Below, piece after piece: positions 47,518 to 56,392 of a stretch of 64,000 bases of DNA. The stretch is from Cellulomonas sp. P24. Its GTDB lineage: Bacteria > Actinomycetota > Actinomycetes > Actinomycetales > Cellulomonadaceae. Position 1 is the stretch's first letter, and each line of letters opens with the position of its first letter. The notes under the pieces are model-generated. The model was given only the letters and a program-made list of their open reading frames with translations, was not told where the DNA came from and searched no databases. Position numbers and translations under genes: made by a program. The stretch is taken from contig NZ_JAJDFX010000002.1 in assembly GCF_024704385.1 (NCBI RefSeq), forward strand, positions 1,426,001 through 1,490,000. Reading direction: 5' to 3'.

Positions 47518-48190
47518 CCACTCCCTGCTGACCGCGCTCGCGACCAGCCTCGGGCGCGGCGTCGTCGGGTTCGTGCTCGCCGTCGCGATCGGCACGCCGA
47601 TCGGGATCGCGGTGGCACGCGTGCGCTGGGTCCGGACCGCGCTCGGGCCGCTCCTGAAGGCCCTTCAGGTGCTGCCGTCCGTGGCGTGGGTCCCGGCTGC
47701 GGTGCTCTGGTTCGGGCTCACCGACGCGACGGTGTACTTCGTGGTGCTCGTGGGGTCCGTCCCGTCCGTCGTGACCGGCCTGGTGACCGGCATCGACCAG
47801 GTACCGGCGTGGTACCGGCGCGTGGGCACCGTGCTCGGCGCCGGACCGCTCGCGATGACCCAGCACGTGATCCTGCCGGCGGCCCTCCCCGCGTACGTCT
47901 CCGGGCTCCGGCAGAGCTGGGCGTTCGCGTGGCGGTCGCTGATGGGCGCCGAGCTGATCGCCGGTGGCGACCGTCTCGGCTTCGGGCTCGGTTCGCTGCT
48001 CCACGACGGCCGGGTGCGGGACGACCTCCGCACGGTGCTCGTCGCGATGCTCCTGATCCTCGCGGTCGGCGTCGTGGCGGAGCTCGCCGGCTTCGCGCCG
48101 CTCGAGCAGCGCCTCGCACGCCGCCGCGGTCTCGTCACCGAGGTGGCCCGGCGACCGCGCCGCGGGCTCGCTCCGGAGCTGGCCCGGTGA
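47507..48190 (+). CDS. Sulfonate-type ABC transporter permease, short N-terminus
   Basis: A 227-residue BPD-type permease (SsuC/TauC class). The EAA-like loop region is visible (AMTQHVILPAALPAYVSGLR, then WAFAWRSLMGAELIAG), with about five hydrophobic segments including SLGRGVVGFVLAVAIGTPIG. Compared with typical members it begins at what is usually the second membrane segment: the first helix and the PSP-containing loop are missing, and the upstream frame (to 47438) is not hydrophobic. ATG 47507 overlaps the ATPase by 11 bp; the stop overlaps the next gene (GTGA). Possibly functional, possibly a 5'-deleted gene together with the missing binding protein. Confidence 0.82.
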   Translation: MPADHSLLTALATSLGRGVVGFVLAVAIGTPIGIAVARVRWVRTALGPLLKALQVLPSVAWVPAAVLWFGLTDATVYFVVLVGSVPSVVTGLVTGIDQVPAWYRRVGTVLGAGPLAMTQHVILPAALPAYVSGLRQSWAFAWRSLMGAELIAGGDRLGFGLGSLLHDGRVRDDLRTVLVAMLLILAVGVVAELAGFAPLEQRLARRRGLVTEVARRPRRGLAPELAR

Positions 48191-49488
48191 ACGCGTCGCA
48201 GGTGAGTGGGCCCACCGGGCGGTCGGCTGGGCAGCCGGGCGGGTTCGACCACCCGGACTACCCACTGACGCTGCGGGTCGCCGGTCGCCGCGTTCTCGTC
48301 GTGGGCGGCGGTCCGGTGGCTGAGCGACGGGTTCGCGGGCTCCTCGACGCCGAGGCCGACGTGCACGTGGTCGCCCCCGAGGTGACTCCCGGTCTCGGTG
48401 CGCTCGCAGCAGCGGGCCGGCTGACCTGGCGTGATCGCGTGTACCGCGACGGCGACCTCGCCGACGCGTGGCTCGTGCACACCGCAACCGGCTCGCGCAC
48501 GGTCGACGAGCGCGTCGCGGCCGACGCGGAGGTCGCACAGGTGTGGTGCGTCCGCACCGGCGACCCTGCGGCCTCGGCGGCGTGGGTTCCCGCGGTGACC
48601 CGCGTCGACGACGTCCTCGTCGCGGTCAACGCCGGCGGCGACCCACGCCGTGCGATGCGGCTCCGGGACGCCGTCACGACGCTGCTGCGCTCCGGGCGCC
48701 TGCCGCTCCGGCGCCACCGACCGGGCCCGGGTTCTGTCGCGCTGGTCGGGGGCGGCCCCGGCGACCCCGGTCTGCTCACGGTCCGCGGGCGAACCCTGCT
48801 CGCCGAGGCGGACGTCGTGGTCGTCGATCGCCTCGCGCCCCGAGCGGTGCTCGCCGAGCTCGACCCCGACGTCCTCGTGGTCGACGTCGGCAAGTCACCC
48901 GGTCACCACCCGGTCCCGCAGGACGACATCAACGCGCTGCTCGTCGAGCACGCGCGGGCCGGACGCCGAGTAGTACGACTCAAGGGTGGCGATCCGTACG
49001 TCTTCGGCCGCGGCTCCGAGGAGGCCTCCGTACTACGGGAGGCCGGGATCCCGGTCGAGGTCGTCCCCGGTGTCACGAGCGCGGTCTCGGTCCCGGCAGC
49101 CGCCGGTATCCCGGTCACCCACCGGGGTCTGTCGCGCGGGTTCAGCGTCCTGACCAGCCACGACGAGCTGCACACGCTCCCGCCCACCGAGCAGCACACG
49201 ATCGTGCTGCTCATGGGCGTGAGCCGGCTCGCAGAGAGCTGTGACGCCCTCGTCGCGGGCGGTCGCTCGCCGCACACCCCGGTGGCCGTCGTCGAGGACG
49301 GCTACGGTCCCGGCCAGCGCGTCACCACTGGAACGCTGGCGACGATCGCGGCCCGGGCGACGGAGGTCGGCGTACGGTCACCGGCCGTGACGGTGATCGG
49401 CGACGTCGTGCGGCTCTCACCGGCGTGGGGCGTTCCCGCGACCGGTGTCACCCCAGCGCGACCAGGCGTCCCCCTGGCGTCGTGGTGA
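48187..49488 (+). CDS. cysG: Siroheme synthase: precorrin-2 dehydrogenase domain fused to uroporphyrinogen-III C-methyltransferase
   Basis: Makes the siroheme needed by the sulfite reductase at the head of the operon. It has 433 residues. An N-terminal NAD-binding domain (VLVVGGGPVAERRVRGLL, about 36-53) resembles CysG-B/Met8. A C-terminal SAM-dependent methyltransferase from about residue 185 has VALVGGGPGDPGLLT, VVRLKGGDPYVFGRGSEE and the [21 protein letters not shown] region. The linker is shorter than in enterobacterial CysG, and the N-terminal domain is quite diverged, so ferrochelatase activity is uncertain. GTG 48187 overlaps the permease stop. The 3' end overlaps a convergent gene by 41 bp. 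Confidence 0.92.
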   Translation: MNASQVSGPTGRSAGQPGGFDHPDYPLTLRVAGRRVLVVGGGPVAERRVRGLLDAEADVHVVAPEVTPGLGALAAAGRLTWRDRVYRDGDLADAWLVHTATGSRTVDERVAADAEVAQVWCVRTGDPAASAAWVPAVTRVDDVLVAVNAGGDPRRAMRLRDAVTTLLRSGRLPLRRHRPGPGSVALVGGGPGDPGLLTVRGRTLLAEADVVVVDRLAPRAVLAELDPDVLVVDVGKSPGHHPVPQDDINALLVEHARAGRRVVRLKGGDPYVFGRGSEEASVLREAGIPVEVVPGVTSAVSVPAAAGIPVTHRGLSRGFSVLTSHDELHTLPPTEQHTIVLLMGVSRLAESCDALVAGGRSPHTPVAVVEDGYGPGQRVTTGTLATIAARATEVGVRSPAVTVIGDVVRLSPAWGVPATGVTPARPGVPLASW

Positions 49489-50987
49489 AGAGCTGGCCTG
49501 CGAGCACGAGCAGGGAGACCACGCTCCCCGTCAGCGTGCTCGTCCACACGAGCGACCCGTCGGACAGGCTCACCGCCCGCAGGGTCGAGGCGACCGACGA
49601 CGCGCTGATCGTCGTGACGTACAGCGACTGACCGTCGGTCTCGAGCGTCGGCATCGGGCCGTAGTGGTTGCGACGCGTCCACCGGACCGTGCCCGTCTCG
49701 GCGTCCTGGGAGCGGAGCACGTTCGAGCTCACCGAGTACACGGTGCCGTCGAGCACGACGACCGAGTCCGCCGGGCCGTCGACGTGCCAGCGCTCGGCCC
49801 CCGTCGCGAGGTCCCACGCCGTCAGCCGCGCACCGCCAACAAGGAGGAGGTCCGGGGCCGACCCGTCGTCCACCCCGACGAGGTTCTGCACGGTGCCGGA
49901 CGTCACGACGCGCACCCCGGTGTCGAGATCCGTCACGGTCGTCTCGCCGCCGAACGGCGCGAACGTCGCCCGCAGGAGGTGCCCGCCGGTCGTGCGCCAG
50001 ATCGACCACGTCGTGCTGGTCCGCAGGTCGCTCCAGTGCCCCTGCACCACGCCGGTGCCGGACACCTCCCACGCCAGCGCACCCGCGTCGACCACCACGT
50101 GGCCGGCGAACACCCGGAGACCCGGAGACGACGCTGCGGCACCTGCTGGATGGGTCAGGTCGGTCGTCCACACCACGGAACCCGTGCGGGGGTCGATCCG
50201 GGAGAGCTGCACACCCCCGGTCAGGACCCGTGAGACGACGATGTCCGCGCCGAGCCCGGCGATCACGTCCGTCGGTGCGGCCGGCAGGGTCGACAGGACG
50301 GCCCCGGTCCGTGGGTCGAGGACGTCGAGGTGCACCTGGGTGGGCACGGATCGCGCACCGGCGTCGGCGGACGTCGCCGCGTCGACGACCATGCACACCA
50401 GCACCGCGCGGTCGGTCCCGGCGACCGGACCGTCGGCCAGCGCGCAGCGGCCCACATGACTGCCGGCGCCTTCCAGCGGCCGCGACCACACGTCGGTGCC
50501 GGTCTGCGGGTCGATCCCCCGGACGACCGTGCCGTCCGGTCCGCTCCAGGTGTCGACCATCACCCCGCCGACGTCATGGGCGCCGGCAAGGTCGGGCTGC
50601 CGGTCCGTCGCCCAGAGCTCGTTCACCGGCCCGACGACCGGCGAGACGACCCCCGGCACGCCCGCCAGCCGTGCCAGTCGCCCACGCTCCCGCACCACCT
50701 GGACCACCGACGACGCCGTCGCCACGAGCGCCACGACGACCAGAGCGGCCCAGAACCGCCGCCGGCGCCAGAGCGACCGCGGTGCGCGGCGCTCGTCGGC
50801 GTCGACCGGCCCGCCGACCGTCCCGGTCGGCGGGTGGATCTGCGGGTCGGCGGAGATGGGGTGCGTCCTTCCAGGTCAGGTCGTCGGAGAGCAGCGGCCC
50901 GGACCGTCCGCGGGCGTGGGGACGGTGGTCCTCCGACGTCGTGGCGCGCAACCACGGTGCGAACCGGTCGGGATGCTCGTCCTGCAC
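49448..50987 (-). CDS. Membrane-anchored PQQ-like beta-propeller protein 1 (apparent frameshift near the 5' end)
   Basis: The intact part, from GTG 50734, gives 428 residues: the end of a hydrophobic segment, then blades of a PQQ/quinoprotein-like propeller (PQTGTDVWSRP, PRTGAVLSTL, PRTGSVVWTTDL, ATGAERWHVDG, ETGTVRWTRR). Upstream in the same frame lie RSLWRRRRFWAALVVVALVA and an acidic linker but no start codon before a TGA. One base removed from the GGGG run at 50858-50861 would join it to a frame starting at GTG 50987 (QDEHPDRFAPW), giving the cytoplasmic tail and one TM expected by comparison with the paralogue next door. Role unknown, outside the membrane. Confidence 0.78.
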
Positions 50988-51038
50988 GGTACCCGACGTG
51001 CCCCGCGAGAACCCTGTCGAGAGCGTGTGGTGACGGTC

Positions 51039-52562
51039 TCAGCCGAGCACCGTGAGCCGGCCTGCCTCGGTGTAGCTGAGCACCGCCAGGCGACCACCGA
51101 CCACCTCGAGGGCGTCGAAGCCCTGCGACAAGGTGCTCGTCCAGGTGACGGTCCCGTTCTCGAGGTCGAGCGCCTCCACCGTCGAGACGCTGCTGCCCGC
51201 AGGGGTACTCATCACGATGAGCGAGCGTCCGTCGGTCGCCAGCATCGCCGGGCTCGCGGAGAAGCTGTGGTGGGCTGTCCACCGGGTCGCCCCGGTCCGT
51301 GCGTCGATGGCGCTGACCGTTCCGGCCCCCACCGCGTAGACCGTGCCGTCGAGGACCACGAACGCGTCGATCCCGTGGTGCACCCGCCAGATCACGTGAC
51401 CGGTCCGCAGGTCGTACGCGACCGGGTCGGATCCCGCGACCAGCAGGAGGTCCGGAGCCGAGCCGTCGTCCACCGTGGCGAGCACCGAGTTCTGGTACGC
51501 GAGCCTGAACGTGGTGTTCTCGCCGAGGTCGGTGATCACCGCCGTCCCGTCCGTGACGACGTACGTGCTGACTGTCGCATCTTCTGGCGGTGCGGCGACC
51601 TGGACGTACGTCGCGCGGAGCACGTGCCCACCAGCGGTCCGCCACAGCGAGTAGACGCCATCGGTCGACAGCCCGCTCCAGGACCGCAGCTCGGTACCCG
51701 ACGCGGAGACTTCCCACACCTCGCCCATGTTCTGGACCAGAAGGACACCGCCGGACTCCTGGATGCCGGTCGACGACCCGCCACCACCAGGCGGGTCCGG
51801 GTGGCGTGCCGTCCACGCCACGGTCCCGGTCCGCGGGTCCCAGCGTCGGACCGTGCTCTCACCCCCGGTCGGACCCGTCTGGTGGGAGGCGATCGCGACG
51901 TCGCTGCCGAGCGCGGCGATCGTGTCGAGCGGGTCCGCCCGGACCGTCCCGAGCACGGCACCGGTGCGCGGGTCGAGCGTCGCCAGGTGCACCTTCGCGG
52001 GCGGCCCGAGGCTCGAGTCGCCCGCAGGTGCGAGCTGCGCCTCGTCCACGACGAGGCACGCGAGCACAGCCTTGTCCTGACCGGAGACCGGGCCGTCGGT
52101 GAGCACACATCCCCCGCCCCACGTGCCCGGGACGGCCACCTGGAAGGACCACCTCACCGCTCCCGTGGTCGCATCGATCCCCCGAACGGTCGGCACGCCG
52201 GTCCCGGATCGCACCGTGCCGATGAGATCACCACCGACCTCGCCGAGCGCCTGGAACGTCGCGTCGACCGACCACCGCTCGTGCACCGGCCCGTCGATCG
52301 GCGCAGCGATCCCCGTCACCCCGGCCAGCTGGGCCAGGCGCACCCGCTCCTGCACCGCGTGCACCACGGAGGGCGTGACGCCGACCAGCACCACGAGCCC
52401 CGAGGCGAGCCACCACCGGTACCGGCGCCGCCACCCGACCCGGACCGGCGCGGGTCTTCCCGCCTCACCCTCCGGTCGCCCGGCCACCGCCGACGGCCCG
52501 CCGTCCGGCTCCACCTCGACGAGCTCGACGTCCTGCGTGCGCTGCGCGCGCTCACCGCCCAT
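51039..52562 (-). CDS. Membrane-anchored PQQ-like beta-propeller protein 2
   Basis: A 507-residue paralogue of the preceding gene in tandem. A short acidic cytoplasmic tail (TQDVELVEVEPDGG) is followed by one basic-flanked transmembrane segment (WWLASGLVVLVGVTPSVV), then propeller blades with repeated GxxxW-type strands (DATTGAVRWSFQV, PRTGTVAWTAR, RTGHVIWRV, ARTGATRWTAHH, ENGTVTWTSTL). ATG 52562 has a weak GGGGGAT upstream. No PQQ-dehydrogenase active-site residues are evident, so a binding or structural role outside the membrane is more likely than catalysis. It lies 51 bp upstream of paralogue 1. Confidence 0.85.
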   Translation of the reverse strand: MGGERAQRTQDVELVEVEPDGGPSAVAGRPEGEAGRPAPVRVGWRRRYRWWLASGLVVLVGVTPSVVHAVQERVRLAQLAGVTGIAAPIDGPVHERWSVDATFQALGEVGGDLIGTVRSGTGVPTVRGIDATTGAVRWSFQVAVPGTWGGGCVLTDGPVSGQDKAVLACLVVDEAQLAPAGDSSLGPPAKVHLATLDPRTGAVLGTVRADPLDTIAALGSDVAIASHQTGPTGGESTVRRWDPRTGTVAWTARHPDPPGGGGSSTGIQESGGVLLVQNMGEVWEVSASGTELRSWSGLSTDGVYSLWRTAGGHVLRATYVQVAAPPEDATVSTYVVTDGTAVITDLGENTTFRLAYQNSVLATVDDGSAPDLLLVAGSDPVAYDLRTGHVIWRVHHGIDAFVVLDGTVYAVGAGTVSAIDARTGATRWTAHHSFSASPAMLATDGRSLIVMSTPAGSSVSTVEALDLENGTVTWTSTLSQGFDALEVVGGRLAVLSYTEAGRLTVLG

Positions 52563-52613
52563 GCGATCCCCACCCCCGGGCACCGACCCTAGCGGCCGGC
52601 AGCACCGCGACCG

Positions 52614-52658
52614 GCGTGACAGCAACAAGCGTCACAGCGACAGGCGTCACAGCAACCG
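52614..52658. repeat. 15-bp tandem repeat across the response-regulator stop
   Basis: Three 15-bp units built on GCGTCACAGCAACAG (52614-52628, 52629-52643, 52644-52658). The last includes the stop codon of the minus-strand response regulator (TGA at 52647-52649), so the units downstream repeat the gene's final codons and stop. Confidence 0.75.
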
Positions 52659-53324
52659 GCGCGCCGCCGCCCACCGGGTGAGCTCGTGCCGGGACGAGAG
52701 CTGGAGCTTGCGCAGCACCGCGGACACGTGCGTCTCGACGGTCTTGATCGAGATGAACAGCTCGCTCGCGACCTCGCGGTAGGTGTAGCCACGGGCGATC
52801 AGCCGCATGACCTCACGCTCGCGCGCCGAGAGCCGGTCGAGCTCGTCGTCGGTGATCGCGACGTCGCCGCCGACCACCCCGAACGCGTCGAGCACGAACC
52901 CGGCCAGGCGCGGCGAGAACACGGCGTCGCCGCCGGCGACGCGCAGCACCGCGTCGACCAGGTCGGGGCCGGAGATGGCCTTGGTGACGTAGCCGCGTGC
53001 ACCGGCGCGGATCACCGCGACGACGTCCTCGGCGGCGTCCGAGACGGACAGCGCGAGGAACTTCGAGTCGCACAGCACGTCGGCGCAGGCGCGGATCACC
53101 TCGGCGCCACCACCGCCGTCACCGCCAGGCAGGTGCACGTCGAGCAGCACGACCGGCGGCCGGAACCGCCGGACGACGGCGATGGCCTCGTCGACCGACG
53201 CGGCCTCGCCCACGACGCGCACACGGTCGTCGAGCGACGCGCGCACCCCGGTGCGGAACATCAGGTGGTCGTCGACGAGCACGATGTCGACCGGCCCCGG
53301 CTGCCCGGTTCCCGACTCGTTCAT
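52647..53324 (-). CDS. LuxR/NarL-family response regulator
   Basis: A 225-residue two-component regulator. The receiver domain has acidic residues VDDH (about 18-20), the phosphoacceptor Asp62 in VVLLDVHLP, and conserved Thr/Lys positions in LALSVSDA and YVTKAISG. The C-terminal LuxR helix-turn-helix is at about 160-215 (LSAREREVMRLIARG, then SIKTVETHVSAVLRKL). ATG 53324 overlaps the upstream histidine kinase stop (ATGA), so the pair is translationally coupled. The divergent PspC gene is a probable target. Confidence 0.95.
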   Translation of the reverse strand: MNESGTGQPGPVDIVLVDDHLMFRTGVRASLDDRVRVVGEAASVDEAIAVVRRFRPPVVLLDVHLPGGDGGGGAEVIRACADVLCDSKFLALSVSDAAEDVVAVIRAGARGYVTKAISGPDLVDAVLRVAGGDAVFSPRLAGFVLDAFGVVGGDVAITDDELDRLSAREREVMRLIARGYTYREVASELFISIKTVETHVSAVLRKLQLSSRHELTRWAAARRLL

Positions 53325-54646
53325 GGGGTCTCCATCCCTGCAGGTCGCGGAGCGACCGGGTCGTCGGCGAGCGCCCCGGGCCCGTCCACGGGCACGGTCA
53401 GGTGCACCTCGGTCCCCCGCTCCGGGTCCGACCGTACGCTCGCGGTGCCACCGCGTCGTGTCACCCGACCGATGATCGACTCCCGTACGCCGAACCTGTC
53501 CTGCGGGACGTCGGCGAGGTCGAACCCGTCGCCGCGGTCGCGGACGAACACCTCGACGGTCTCCGGGGACACCTCGAGGTAGAGCGACACCGGCGGACGC
53601 CCGTGCACGACCGCGTTGACGAGCGCCTCCCGGGTCGCCTGGAGCAGCGCGCGGGTGTCGTCGTCGGGGACGCGGTCGCCGACGACGACGACGTCGATCG
53701 CCACCGCGCCGGTCTGCCCGGGCATGCGACCGTCCTCCACCTCGGCGACGACCGCCCTCAGCGCCGTCGCGAGCGACGTCCCCGCCGGGGCCCGGTCGCT
53801 GTAGAGCCATTCGCGCAGCTCACGCTCCTGGGCCCGGGCCATCCGGGCGACCTCGTCCGGCTGGTCCGACCGGGCCCGGATGAGCGCGAGGGTCTGGAGC
53901 ACCGAGTCGTGCAGGTGCGCCGCGATGTCCGCCCGCTCCGACTCGCGGGCCCGGGCGGCGCGCTCGTCGCCGAGCTCCGAGACGAGCCGCAGCCACCACG
54001 GCGCGAGCGCGAGCGCCGCACCGGCGAGCACGGCGATCGCCGCCACTGCGGAGCGGACGAGCAGGATGGGCGACTCGTCCTGGCCGATCAGCAGCAGCAC
54101 CCCGGCGCCGACGAGCGTGAGCCCGCCGGCGAGCCGGAGGACGCTGACCGGGGTGCGCCCGCCGGCCCGCGAGCGCCAGAGCTCTCGCTGCCCCGCGTCG
54201 AGCTGGCTCCAGGCGAGCGCGATGCCGCCGAGCAGCAGCAGCGTCGGCAGCACCCACGACCACTGGATCTGCGCCCCCTGCCGGACCGCGACCAGCGTCG
54301 CGGCGACGAGGACGAGCAGCAGGCCGATGCCGATATCCGTGACGGGGACCTGCCGGGCGTCCTCCCGTAGCCGCGGCGCGAGCCGGGCCATCGCGGCCGG
54401 GCGCAGGTCCTCGGCGATCTGCGCCGGATCCCCGCTCGGGACCGTCACCCACCAGAAGACGTACAGCGCGGCGCCGACGCCCCCGACGGCGGTGAGCAGC
54501 ACCATCACGGCGCGGACGAGCCGTACCGGGACGTCGAGGTGGGCGGCCAGACCGAGGCAGACCCCGCCGATCCGGCGGCCGTGCACGGGTCGGCGCAGCG
54601 GCAGCCGCTCTCGGCTGCCTGCCACGGTCCCGGTCGTCTGGCTCAC
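53321..54646 (-). CDS. Sensor histidine kinase with N-terminal PspC domain
   Basis: A 441-residue membrane kinase. A PspC domain is at about residues 18-78 (GRRIGGVCLGLAAHLDVPVRLVR with VFWWVTVP), then four further hydrophobic segments (about 103-120, 131-147, 172-188, 196-215), an HisKA_3 dimerisation helix with His246 (AAHLHDSVLQTLALIR), and an HATPase_c domain (REALVNAVVHG, RDRGDGFDL). There is no extracellular sensor domain; such intramembrane kinases commonly watch envelope stress. GTG 54646 is divergent from a PspC-domain gene with 135 bp between them. Confidence 0.93.
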   Translation of the reverse strand: MSQTTGTVAGSRERLPLRRPVHGRRIGGVCLGLAAHLDVPVRLVRAVMVLLTAVGGVGAALYVFWWVTVPSGDPAQIAEDLRPAAMARLAPRLREDARQVPVTDIGIGLLLVLVAATLVAVRQGAQIQWSWVLPTLLLLGGIALAWSQLDAGQRELWRSRAGGRTPVSVLRLAGGLTLVGAGVLLLIGQDESPILLVRSAVAAIAVLAGAALALAPWWLRLVSELGDERAARARESERADIAAHLHDSVLQTLALIRARSDQPDEVARMARAQERELREWLYSDRAPAGTSLATALRAVVAEVEDGRMPGQTGAVAIDVVVVGDRVPDDDTRALLQATREALVNAVVHGRPPVSLYLEVSPETVEVFVRDRGDGFDLADVPQDRFGVRESIIGRVTRRGGTASVRSDPERGTEVHLTVPVDGPGALADDPVAPRPAGMETP

Positions 54647-54697
54647 CCCCTGATCGTCACACGCTCGGCTGCCCCTGGGTACGCCCCGAGCCGTTGT

Positions 54698-54742
54698 TCA
54701 GGGAGCGCGCCCCGGAGAACCAGGGTCACGTCAGGGTGGTTC
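54698..54742. promoter_or_regulatory. Candidate response-regulator sites in the PspC divergent promoter
   Basis: (T/C)CAGGG occurs at 54698, 54720 and 54731, that is at 22- and 11-bp steps. GAACCA (54717-54722) and TGGTTC (54737-54742) form an inverted repeat around the last two. Helically phased repeats between the kinase and the PspC gene suggest a binding array for the LuxR-type regulator; inferred. Confidence 0.35.
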
Positions 54743-54781
54743 CCGATGGTGGGTCGTCACGGGCGGCGACAGGATCGAGAC

Positions 54782-56392
54782 ATGGAATCGACCACCCCCC
54801 CGACGGGCCCGGGCTCCCCCGCTCCGTCGACGCCGCCCCCGACCGCCGGGGCCTACGGCCCCTACGGCCCCTACCGCAGCTCGCCCCCTCCCCCCTCGCG
54901 GCCGGGGTCCGACGGGTTCTTCGACGCGATGCGGCGGATCGGCGTCGTCCGCACCGAGGCCCGCTGGATGGGTGGTGTCGCCGGTGGCATCGCGCGGCGC
55001 TTCGGGATCGACCCGTTGCTCGTCCGCGGGATCTTCGCCGCGAGCCTCCTGCTCGGCGGGGTCGGGTTCGTCGTCTACGGGCTGGGCTGGGCCCTGCTGC
55101 CGGAGGAGAGCGACGGTCGGATCCACCTGCAGGAGACGATCCGTGGCCGGTTCGACATCGGGCTCCTCGGGGCCGTCGCGATGCTGCTCCTCGGGCTCAA
55201 CAGCGGGAGCGGGATGATCCGCTGGTTCGGCTGGGGCACCGCGTTCCAGTGGTTCAACGCCGTTCTGTGGATCGCCGCGATCGCGGTGATCATCGCCCTC
55301 GTGATCGCTGCCAGCGGGCAGCGGCACCGACCGGAGGCCACCATGAGCACGCCCAGCAGCATCCCGCCGGACGCCGGCGGCACGCCGACCGGCGAGGTCG
55401 GTCCGGAACCCGGACCCGCACCGGCACCGGCACCGGCACCGTCCAGCGGCGCCCCGTGGTCGACGACCAACGCGTTCGGCCCGTTCGCGGCCGAGGCTGC
55501 TCCCACGGCGGCGACCACCGTGCCCATCCCCGCCCCGCCCGTTCCCACCCCGGGTCCGGCGCCCGAGCCGCCCGCCGGTCCGTACTCGACCGGTCGGTTC
55601 AGCGGACGCACCTACCCCAGTGGCGGCTACGGCGCGTACGCGCCGCCGGCCCCGCCCCGTCCGCCGCGGCCTCGGCGTCCGGTCGCCCGGGGCGCGGGCC
55701 CGGCGGCCACCGGCACGGTTCTCGCCCTCGGGCTGCTGAGCCTCGCGTGGTTGATGCTGTCGGAGCGTGCCGGGGTGTTCGACGGCCCCGTCCTGCTCAC
55801 GGCCACCGGCATCACGATCGTCCTGGCCGGCGTCGGGATCGTGGTCGCCGGTCTGCTCGGGCGGCGCGGCGGTGGTCTCGGGGCCATCGCGGTGCTCGGC
55901 ATCCTGCTCTCGATCCCGCTCGGCCTGAGCACGACCTCGCGGGTCCCGTGGTACTCGACGTGGGTGGCGTTCGGGCAGGAGTCGTACCAGCCGACGGACG
56001 TCTCGGCGGCCTCCGGTGGCTACTCGGTGTTCGCCGGTGATCTGAGGATCGACCTCACCAGCCTTCCGGTGAGCGCGGCCGACCCGGTGACGGTGCCCGT
56101 GTCGGTCGGCGCTGGGAACGTGACGATCGTCGTACCGCGCGACGTCCCGGTCACCGCGACGACGCACACCCTCGCCGGGCAGGTCGACTGGCTCGTCGAC
56201 GGCTCACGGAGCTCGTCGACCAGCGCCGGCGTCGGCCACTGGCTGATCGACGGTTCCGGCAGCTCGAGCAGCGCTGGGGTCGGGCAGGCCCGTACCTGGG
56301 AGAGCGCCGAGGTGCGCGCGGGCGAGCCGGCCGAGATCGTCCTCGACATCCACGTCAACGCAGGCCAGATCACGATCGAGGAGGCGAGCTGA
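54782..56392 (+). CDS. PspC-domain membrane protein with LiaF-like C-terminal region
   Basis: A 536-residue protein. The N-terminus is rich in Pro, Gly and Tyr (GAYGPYGPYRSSPPPPSRPG). A PspC domain follows at about 48-108 (RWMGGVAGGIARRFGIDPLLVRG), then more TM segments, a long Pro/Ala linker (PAPAPAPAPSS), another TM cluster, and a beta-rich C-terminus (VPVSVGAGNVTIVVPRDVPV) like LiaF/DUF4097 cell-wall-stress proteins. Near residue 470 a 15-16-residue peptide is duplicated in tandem (WLVDGSRSSSTSAGVG and WLIDGSGSSSSAGVG). It probably works with the divergent PspC-kinase/response-regulator pair, perhaps as its accessory inhibitor. Confidence 0.88.
   Translation: MESTTPPTGPGSPAPSTPPPTAGAYGPYGPYRSSPPPPSRPGSDGFFDAMRRIGVVRTEARWMGGVAGGIARRFGIDPLLVRGIFAASLLLGGVGFVVYGLGWALLPEESDGRIHLQETIRGRFDIGLLGAVAMLLLGLNSGSGMIRWFGWGTAFQWFNAVLWIAAIAVIIALVIAASGQRHRPEATMSTPSSIPPDAGGTPTGEVGPEPGPAPAPAPAPSSGAPWSTTNAFGPFAAEAAPTAATTVPIPAPPVPTPGPAPEPPAGPYSTGRFSGRTYPSGGYGAYAPPAPPRPPRPRRPVARGAGPAATGTVLALGLLSLAWLMLSERAGVFDGPVLLTATGITIVLAGVGIVVAGLLGRRGGGLGAIAVLGILLSIPLGLSTTSRVPWYSTWVAFGQESYQPTDVSAASGGYSVFAGDLRIDLTSLPVSAADPVTVPVSVGAGNVTIVVPRDVPVTATTHTLAGQVDWLVDGSRSSSTSAGVGHWLIDGSGSSSSAGVGQARTWESAEVRAGEPAEIVLDIHVNAGQITIEEAS

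Noticed and set aside
49448-49488. 41-bp convergent overlap of the siroheme synthase and beta-propeller genes as a sign of a wrong gene call
   Set aside because: Both C-termini look natural and convergent overlaps of this size are common in compact high-GC genomes.
55420-55442. Short GGCACC tandem repeat in the PspC gene as a regulatory or phase-variable tract
   Set aside because: The 6-bp unit keeps the reading frame and only encodes a Pro-Ala linker, so it cannot switch expression.
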